From an uncultured Eubacteriales bacterium (GTDB taxonomy: Bacteria > Bacillota > Clostridia > UMGS1883): a stretch of 19,004 nucleotides of DNA. The translations under genes were made by a program, and so were the position numbers. The stretch spans positions 1-19,004 of the forward strand of contig CAJJUC010000025.1 in the NCBI GenBank assembly GCA_905195005.1, in the 5' to 3' direction. Under the pieces are notes generated by a model. The model did no database searches and was not told the origin of the DNA. It saw only the letters and a list, made by a program, of their open reading frames with translations. Positions 6,784 to 11,541 of this stretch are shown here, piece by piece; positions within the stretch are counted from its first letter, which is position 1, and each line of letters opens with the position of its first letter.

Positions 6784-7923
6784 TTGAAAAACACTTCCTC
6801 CGGTGCAGACTTTTCCGATAAACCGAAGCTGTTTTCGGACAAGCCGGACCTGACTCTCATGATATGCTCAATCCTTTGCGCCGCAATCGGAATACTGACG
6901 GTGAACAGCGCTTCGGCGTCGCTTTCCGCTCACGGCAGATATATATTCATGCAGTCGGCGGCTGCCGTCATCGGGCTTTGCGCTATGGCGGCAATGATTT
7001 TTTTTCGTTATACCAATCTGAAAAAAATTAAATATTTCATTTTTGGCGCGGCAATTGCGGCTCTTGCCGCAGTGCTTGTTATCGGAAAGCTTTCGCACGG
7101 AATGCAGGGCTGGATAAAAATCGGTGCAATTTCGCTTCAGCCGTCCGAGCTTGCAAAGCTCTGCTTTATAATAACGCTTGCAGCTCATCTTTCCGAGGTC
7201 GGGGATTCGCTCCGAAGCCCGAAAACGCTGCTTCTTTTGCTGCTGCATTTTCTTTGTTACACAATCCCCGTTCTGCTTCAGCCGGACTTCGGAACGGCGG
7301 CGGTATTCGGCGTTATATTTATTTTCGAGCTGTTCTTTGCCGGAATTTCGCTTAAGCTGCTCGGCATCACCTTCGGCGGTCTTGCGGCGCTTTCGCCGAT
7401 TGTGTGGTTTTTCCTCCGCGACTTTCAGAAGAAAAGAATCATCACGCTGTTTCGCCCGGAAAGCGATCCGCTCGGCAGCGGCTACCATGTTATCCAGTCA
7501 AAAATCGCAATCGGCAGCGGTCAGCTGACGGGGCGCGGATACATGCATGGACCGCAAACGCAGTTCGGCTATCTCCCCGAGCGGCAGACGGACTTTGTTT
7601 TCTCCGTTATAGGAGAAGAATTCGGCTTTATCGGAACAATAACGGTGACGGTTTTACTGTTTATCATAATTTACCGCTGCTTTGAAAGCGCAAGAAACAA
7701 TTCGCATGACCCGTTCGGCTCGCTTATGTGCGCCGGAGTCGGCGCAATGCTTTTCTTCCACGTTGTCGAAAATATCGGAATGTGCATAGGTCTTATGCCC
7801 GTGACGGGGATTCCGCTGCCGTTTATCAGCTACGGAGGCAGCAGTCTTATCACATGCTTTGCCTCGGTCGGATTGGTACAAAGCGTTACAATGCGCAGGC
7901 GGTCTGTTAAATTTAATATATAG
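6784..7923 (+). CDS. rodA: SEDS-family peptidoglycan glycosyltransferase RodA
   Basis: The 379-residue polytopic membrane protein polymerises lipid II into glycan strands during cell elongation, working with a class B penicillin-binding protein. About ten hydrophobic segments are visible. Family motifs: QPSELAK (119-125), QSKIAIGSGQLTGRG (238-252), PERQTDFVFSVIGEEFGF (265-282, including the catalytic-type Asp270), and PVTGIPLPFISYGGSS (339-354). The QSKIAIGSG and TDFVFSVIGEE wording fits RodA better than FtsW or SpoVE. It starts with TTG (6784-6786), with AAGGCAGG 8-16 nt upstream; no ATG precedes the first transmembrane segment in a better position. A perfect terminator begins one base after the TAG stop. 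It stands alone as a transcription unit, divergent from the amino acid operon. Confidence 0.93.
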   Translation: MKNTSSGADFSDKPKLFSDKPDLTLMICSILCAAIGILTVNSASASLSAHGRYIFMQSAAAVIGLCAMAAMIFFRYTNLKKIKYFIFGAAIAALAAVLVIGKLSHGMQGWIKIGAISLQPSELAKLCFIITLAAHLSEVGDSLRSPKTLLLLLLHFLCYTIPVLLQPDFGTAAVFGVIFIFELFFAGISLKLLGITFGGLAALSPIVWFFLRDFQKKRIITLFRPESDPLGSGYHVIQSKIAIGSGQLTGRGYMHGPQTQFGYLPERQTDFVFSVIGEEFGFIGTITVTVLLFIIIYRCFESARNNSHDPFGSLMCAGVGAMLFFHVVENIGMCIGLMPVTGIPLPFISYGGSSLITCFASVGLVQSVTMRRRSVKFNI

Positions 7924-7924
7924 A

Positions 7925-7964
7925 AAAACCCTGCGGAATTTCTTTCGAAATTCCGCAGGGTTTT
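7925..7964 (+). terminator. Strong intrinsic terminator after rodA
   Basis: AAAACCCTGCGGAATTTC (7925-7942) and GAAATTCCGCAGGGTTTT (7947-7964) form a perfect 18-bp stem with a 4-nt loop, ending in TTTT. The flanking A and T runs make it able to work in both directions. Confidence 0.95.
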
Positions 7965-7974
7965 CCGTCCAGCA

Positions 7975-8205
7975 CAAGCTTGTTTCCGGCAAGCTCTCTG
8001 CCGCACGGAGTGTAGTGATATATGTCGTCGCAGAATCATAGGATTTCGGGTCATTCTCATCGGCGCTGAAATCCTTAAACACATTGAGAATGTCAACATA
8101 ATTCAGTCCGCCGTACGGACCGCAGACGTCATGCAGCCTTGAATATGGTATCCCTGCTTCCTTCAGATACGGTGCGTTTTTTATTATATCGGCGCAAAAT
8201 ATTTG
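7975..8205 (-). pseudogene. Remnant of a glycoside hydrolase (GH39-like, N-terminal part)
   Basis: No intact gene lies between the rodA terminator and the metal regulator. Reading the minus strand from about 8205 gives an open frame with KNAPYLKEAGIPYSRLHD, then GGLNYVDI, then DFSADENDPKSYD (ending near 8034). This series is what I know from the N-terminal catalytic region of clostridial GH39-like beta-xylosidase proteins. There is no start codon with a ribosome binding site, an in-frame stop lies just upstream (8218-8220), and similarity stops after about 55 residues. The rest shifts into another open frame I cannot identify. The parent proteins are several hundred residues, so this is a decayed leftover. 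The promoter of the plus-strand regulator now lies over its 5' end. Confidence 0.55.
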
Positions 8206-8231
8206 ACATTTCCGCCCTTATGTGATAAGAT
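8203..8231 (+). promoter_or_regulatory. Promoter of the DtxR/MntR-type regulator
   Basis: TTGACA (8203-8208), 17-bp spacer, TAAGAT (8226-8231), with TG one base before the -10 box. It is followed by the ribosome binding site GGAGGG (8241-8246) and ATG at 8253. Confidence 0.75.
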
Positions 8232-8252
8232 TAGTTAAACGGAGGGAATTAT

Positions 8253-8627
8253 ATGAGAATCAAAGAGTCGGCTGAAAACTATCTTGAAGCTATTTTAATG
8301 ATAAAGAACCGTAACGGATATGTGCGCAGCATCGACGTTGCAAATGAGCTGAAATTCACAAAGCCGAGCGTTTCCGTTGCTATGAAGTCCTTTCGTGAGG
8401 ACGGTTATATAACCATGGATCATGACGGCGGAATAACCCTCACCGAAAAAGGCGCCGCAATCGCCGAAAAGATGTACGAGCGTCATCAGGTTATCGCAAA
8501 AGCGCTGATTGCTCTTGGGGTCGAGGAATCGGTCGCTTATGAGGACAGCTGCAAAATTGAGCATGATATAAGCATTGAAAGCTTTGAAAAAATAAAAACG
8601 TATCTTATAAATAAAAACGTTCTGTGA
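8253..8627 (+). CDS. DtxR/MntR-family metal-dependent transcriptional regulator
   Basis: The 124-residue protein binds DNA in response to a divalent metal (iron or manganese) and normally represses metal uptake genes. The winged helix-turn-helix occupies about residues 5-65 (SIDVANELKFTKPSVSVAMKSF), followed by the dimerisation and metal-binding domain. By alignment with MntR/DtxR, candidate ligands are Glu12, His78, Cys100, Glu103 and His104 (SCKIEHDIS). The Asp8 position of B. subtilis MntR is Asn9 here (AENYLEAI), which is common in this clostridial subgroup. No SH3-like third domain is present, so it is the short MntR-like form. GGAGGG lies 6 nt before the ATG. The gene is monocistronic, bounded by its own promoter and a terminator. 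No metal transporter is adjacent, so its targets are elsewhere; iron versus manganese cannot be decided. Confidence 0.9.
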   Translation: MRIKESAENYLEAILMIKNRNGYVRSIDVANELKFTKPSVSVAMKSFREDGYITMDHDGGITLTEKGAAIAEKMYERHQVIAKALIALGVEESVAYEDSCKIEHDISIESFEKIKTYLINKNVL

Positions 8628-8635
8628 AGGCATGA

Positions 8636-8672
8636 AAAAAATCGTCCAACCGTATCGATTGGGCGATTTTTT
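8636..8672 (+). terminator. Intrinsic terminator after the metal regulator
   Basis: AAAAAATCGTCCAA (8636-8649) pairs with TTGGGCGATTTTTT (8659-8672) around a 9-nt loop, with one G-U pair and a six-T end. It separates the regulator from the barstar gene. Confidence 0.9.
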
Positions 8673-8702
8673 GCGATATAAGACCGGATAGGAAGTGATT
8701 AA

Positions 8703-9032
8703 ATGGATAATAAAGGTGCTTTTGACAGGTACGCTTTTAAGCCTATAAAAGAAAATCCTATTATTTTGGATTTTACCGGCTGCAAATTCTTAGGTGAGAT
8801 ACACTTATTATTAAAATCAAAATTCGGTTTACCGGAATATTACGGTGAAAATTGGGACGCTCTGTGGGATTGCCTGCGGTATTTATGGTTAGACGGAGAA
8901 AATGTTACAGTATATATATACGGTTTTTCCTCACTCCCCGATGACTTACGGGAATATTGCTCTGCAATGCTTGAAATTTTCGGCGATGTTCACAAGGCAG
9001 CTCCTAATGTTACTTTTGAGCTTATCTCGTAG
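8703..9032 (+). CDS. Barstar-family ribonuclease inhibitor, orphan
   Basis: The 109-residue protein belongs to the barstar (barnase inhibitor) family, cytoplasmic proteins that bind and block a cognate ribonuclease toxin. The core motif LPEYYGENWDALWDCL (43-58) matches the barnase-binding helix of B. amyloliquefaciens barstar; the residues equivalent to Tyr29, Asp35, Trp38 and Asp39 are all present (Tyr46, Asp52, Trp55, Asp56). Length is slightly above the 90 residues of barstar because of an N-terminal extension. AGGAAG lies 7 nt before the ATG. No ribonuclease gene is adjacent: the metal regulator lies upstream behind a terminator, and a convergent secreted-protein gene lies downstream. The coding sequence is visibly richer in A and T than its neighbours, which suggests transfer. 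No promoter of its own is obvious. Confidence 0.9.
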   Translation: MDNKGAFDRYAFKPIKENPIILDFTGCKFLGEIHLLLKSKFGLPEYYGENWDALWDCLRYLWLDGENVTVYIYGFSSLPDDLREYCSAMLEIFGDVHKAAPNVTFELIS

Positions 9033-9045
9033 GATGTTCCAAAAC

Positions 9046-9076
9046 GGGGCTGTGGCTAACGTTTAGCCACAGCCCC
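9046..9076. terminator. Bidirectional hairpin between convergent genes
   Basis: GGGGCTGTGGCTAA (9046-9059) and TTAGCCACAGCCCC (9063-9076) are exact reverse complements around a 3-nt loop. It lies between the barstar stop (9032) and the stop of the convergent secreted-protein gene (9092), so it can end both transcripts. The T-tract is weak on both sides. The GGGGCTG ends match those of the structured block near 3300 and 3630. Confidence 0.85.
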
Positions 9077-9091
9077 TTGCTTTCGTTGGTT

Positions 9092-10936
9092 TTACTTTTT
9101 GATTATTACCAATGTGTCGCCGGACGATAAAACAAGCACCGATTCGCCGACGCTGAACGCTGCGTTCTTTTCCGCCGCGCTTTCGTCATATATATCCGCT
9201 TCGCCGGTTATATACATATCCTTGCCGTCAAGTGTTATAATTCCGTTGTCAACCTTTGTTATTTCGCGGAAGCCCTCGGCGGAAGCATTCGCACTTCTGA
9301 TTATCACAAGGTTATCTTCCTTTGAAAGTGCAAGAACCCTGTCACCGGCTTTGAGGTCGCTGCCGCTGAGCTTTTTCGCGTCCTTGCCGAACACAAGCGC
9401 TTCGCCGGTAAGATACTTTTCCCCGTCTTTAAGAGTGATCATGTCCTTCTCGGCTGCGGTTATTTCCCTGACGGGATTCAGCTCCTCCGCCGTTTTCTCG
9501 TATTTATCGAGAACGGTTATTTTTTTGTCCTTTGTTACAAGCACCTTATATCCGACTGTTTTAAGGCTTGAGCTTTCACCCTCAAAGGTGCGCATGTAGC
9601 TGCATTCAAGAGTTGCATTTCCCTCTTTTAATCCGGTTACGGTGAATTTGTATTTTCCGCCAACGCCTGCCATGTTCTTTTTGGCAGCGTCCGGAACATA
9701 CTCGCTTTTAACATCGAGCTTATCACTGTCGGCATTGACAACCTCCCATGTAAAGCCTGTTGTGGGATTTCCCTCAAGCTCAAATTCAAGCTTGTCAAGA
9801 TTTGCGCCCGACAAATCAACGCCGTATTTATCCTTGGTTTCATCGTTCACGGGAAGCTCAGCCTTCGGTCTGCCGAAAGCATACGGAGCTATATCATACT
9901 GATTGAAATAGAGAACAATCGCATTGTTGTTTATATACCAGCGAACATTTTTCTTCTGTTCATCAATTTTCTTTCTGTCCTCGTCCGTCAGCCCGGTTCC
10001 GTTTTCCTTGTACGCATTTTCAAGGCATGTACAAAATTCATCATAAACAATTTTGTCGGTTTCCTCAGCAGTCGATTTCAGAACCTCATTGAGTGTGAGC
10101 TCGCGCTTTTCCTCCATATTAAAGGTTCTCGATTCGCAAAGCTCGTTCGGGTGTGCGCCGCCGAGATTTTCATAATCATATGTTGTGATGGAAACAAGGT
10201 TCATTCTGTTTGTATTGATTTTATAGGAAAGCATTGCTTCCACGGGGCGGTAGTTTTCCGCGCCCATTGCGCTGCGGAGTCTTTCCGCATCTTCTTTATT
10301 GCTTTCCTGAAAGGCAGCAACATACTTTTCAGCCTTTTCCCGGTACTCTGTGTTAATCTTATCCGAAAAAGCGTCATTAACATCGGGATTTATTATCGGA
10401 TATGACGCGCTTATGCATATAAGCTCCGCGCCGTCGCTCGATTTAACGGTTTTTTCAATGTGACCGGAGGATATTTTATACTGTCCCTCGGGCGCATGAA
10501 TTGCCGCGGTTCTTATATCCCCGAACCATTCAACATCGCAGCCGAGCCCTTCGGAAACTGCGCGCAGCGGAACAAGCGTTCTTCCGTCGGTAATCTTCGG
10601 AGCAACGTCCAGCGTTTTTTCTTCGCCGCCGATGTTCATTTTGTCGCTTCCAATGGTAAGCCCTATGTATTCATCGCCGCGGAATGCCGAAACATATCCG
10701 ACGCCGCCTTCATTTTTGTAGGTGACGGAGCAGCCGAGCGCTTCAAAAATTGCGCGGAACGGAACGAGAGTTCTACCGTTTTCGATAATCGGCTCAACAT
10801 CAAAATTCATTTCTGTTCCGTTTAGGTTCACCGTGATTTTTTCGGGTGCGGCATCCGCCGCATATGACGGGAAAGCCACCATTGCCACTGCTGCGCCGAG
10901 TGCAGCCGCTGCTGCTCTTTTTCTGATTTTTTTCAT
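9092..10936 (-). CDS. Secreted multidomain protein: copper-amine-oxidase-N modules, RsiV-like domain, chagasin-type inhibitor domain
   Basis: The protein has 614 residues, numbered from the chosen start. A signal peptide (MKKIRKR, then an alanine-rich core, ending near SYAADA) directs export. Two copper-amine-oxidase-N-like repeats follow, each with the GRTLVPFRAIFEALGC or GRTLVPLRAVSEGLGC motif (about 54-69 and 118-133). Next is a DUF4163/DUF3298-type region (about 155-365, with NLGGAHPN), as in RsiV and PdaC. Then comes an I42/chagasin-type domain (about 375-470) with all three inhibitory-loop motifs: NPTTGF (390-395), GVGG (424-427) and RTFE (449-452). The tail has two repeats of about 60 residues ending in NLVIIR and TLVIIKK. 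The first ATG (10945) abuts the AAAGGA; the second, at 10936, has proper 9-nt spacing, so I use it. The role (surface sensor, envelope protein or inhibitor of cysteine proteases) is inference. Confidence 0.85.
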   Translation of the reverse strand: MKKIRKRAAAAALGAAVAMVAFPSYAADAAPEKITVNLNGTEMNFDVEPIIENGRTLVPFRAIFEALGCSVTYKNEGGVGYVSAFRGDEYIGLTIGSDKMNIGGEEKTLDVAPKITDGRTLVPLRAVSEGLGCDVEWFGDIRTAAIHAPEGQYKISSGHIEKTVKSSDGAELICISASYPIINPDVNDAFSDKINTEYREKAEKYVAAFQESNKEDAERLRSAMGAENYRPVEAMLSYKINTNRMNLVSITTYDYENLGGAHPNELCESRTFNMEEKRELTLNEVLKSTAEETDKIVYDEFCTCLENAYKENGTGLTDEDRKKIDEQKKNVRWYINNNAIVLYFNQYDIAPYAFGRPKAELPVNDETKDKYGVDLSGANLDKLEFELEGNPTTGFTWEVVNADSDKLDVKSEYVPDAAKKNMAGVGGKYKFTVTGLKEGNATLECSYMRTFEGESSSLKTVGYKVLVTKDKKITVLDKYEKTAEELNPVREITAAEKDMITLKDGEKYLTGEALVFGKDAKKLSGSDLKAGDRVLALSKEDNLVIIRSANASAEGFREITKVDNGIITLDGKDMYITGEADIYDESAAEKNAAFSVGESVLVLSSGDTLVIIKK

Positions 10937-10998
10937 AACATTCATTCCTTTCTGCGGCGAAGCATTTTCATCTGCCGCCGTCTTTTTTTCTTAATTCT

Positions 10999-11027
10999 AT
11001 TGTATCATTGCGCTGTTTATAATGCAA
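10999..11027 (-). promoter_or_regulatory. Promoter of the secreted multidomain protein
   Basis: TTGCAT (complement of 11022-11027), 17-bp spacer, TACAAT (complement of 10999-11004), with TG one base before the -10 box. The spacer contains the 15-mer ATAAACAGCGCAATG that recurs upstream of trxA. Confidence 0.7.
11006..11020. repeat. 15-bp direct repeat, copy 1 (second copy at 11507-11521)
   Basis: CATTGCGCTGTTTAT occurs exactly at 11006-11020 and again at 11507-11521. Copy 1 fills the -35/-10 spacer of the secreted-protein promoter; copy 2 lies upstream of the trxA promoter in the same orientation. It could be a shared regulator site. Confidence 0.45.
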
Positions 11028-11072
11028 CAAAAAATGCAAGATTTAAGGAATATTTAATAATAATTTAATCCT

Positions 11073-11115
11073 GAATCAAGCGCCCGCAATCATCATGATT
11101 ACGGGCGCTTGATTC
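11073..11115 (-). terminator. Terminator after trxA
   Basis: GAATCAAGCGCCCG (11073-11086) and CGGGCGCTTGATTC (11102-11115) are exact reverse complements around a 15-nt region that can pair further. The hairpin starts one base after the trxA stop codon. In the leftward transcript it is followed by an A/T-rich stretch without a clean T-run. Confidence 0.8.
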
Positions 11116-11116
11116 T

Positions 11117-11428
11117 TTATTTCTGAAGCATGTCCAAAATTTCTTCCTTTGAGCTGAGACCGACAAGCTTGTTTTGGATTTTCCCGTTCTCGGAAAGTAT
11201 TAACGTCGGAATACTCATAATTCCGAAGCGCATTGCAAGCTGCGGCTGTTCGTCAATATTAACCTTGCAGAATTTCACATCCTTGACTTCTTCCGAAAGC
11301 TCGTCAACCGTCGGCGCGAGCATTTTGCACGGGCCGCACCACGCTGCCCAGAAATCAACCACAACCTTTCCGCTGCAGTGCAGAACCTCCTCGTCAAAGC
11401 TTTCCTCGGTAACATTTATCACAGACAT
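11117..11428 (-). CDS. trxA: Thioredoxin
   Basis: This 103-residue cytoplasmic protein reduces disulfides in client proteins and is itself reduced by thioredoxin reductase. The active site is FWAAWCGPCK with Cys31 and Cys34, and the cis-proline motif SIPT (Pro74) lies opposite it. Length and fold order are those of classic thioredoxin. An in-frame ATG two codons upstream (11434) directly abuts AAAGAGGG, which is too close; the ATG at 11428 has a 6-nt spacing and gives the normal start MSVINVTEESF, so I choose it. It is monocistronic, with its own promoter (11457-11486) and a terminator right after the stop. No reductase gene is adjacent. Confidence 0.96.
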   Translation of the reverse strand: MSVINVTEESFDEEVLHCSGKVVVDFWAAWCGPCKMLAPTVDELSEEVKDVKFCKVNIDEQPQLAMRFGIMSIPTLILSENGKIQNKLVGLSSKEEILDMLQK

Positions 11429-11456
11429 AAACATCCCTCTTTCCCGTTTTTCTTAT

Positions 11457-11486
11457 ATTGTAGCACATGATATAAGATTTTTGCAA
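11457..11486 (-). promoter_or_regulatory. Promoter of trxA
   Basis: TTGCAA (complement of 11481-11486), 18-bp spacer, TACAAT (complement of 11457-11462), with TG one base before the -10 box, 28 bp upstream of the chosen start codon. Confidence 0.65.
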
Positions 11487-11506
11487 GCATGTTTTCAGAT
11501 ATTTAA

Positions 11507-11521
11507 CATTGCGCTGTTTAT
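11507..11521. repeat. 15-bp direct repeat, copy 2
   Basis: Exact copy of CATTGCGCTGTTTAT from 11006-11020, located 21 bp upstream of the trxA -35 box in the 113-bp gap between trxA and the GH38 gene. Confidence 0.45.
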
Positions 11522-11541
11522 TGTCTGCATTTTTTCTTTTT

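Noticed and set aside
7654..8082. Minus-strand frame of 142 codons running from the glycosidase remnant into rodA
   Set aside because: Only its first part resembles a protein family; the rest is antisense to rodA and its terminator, so it is not an intact gene.
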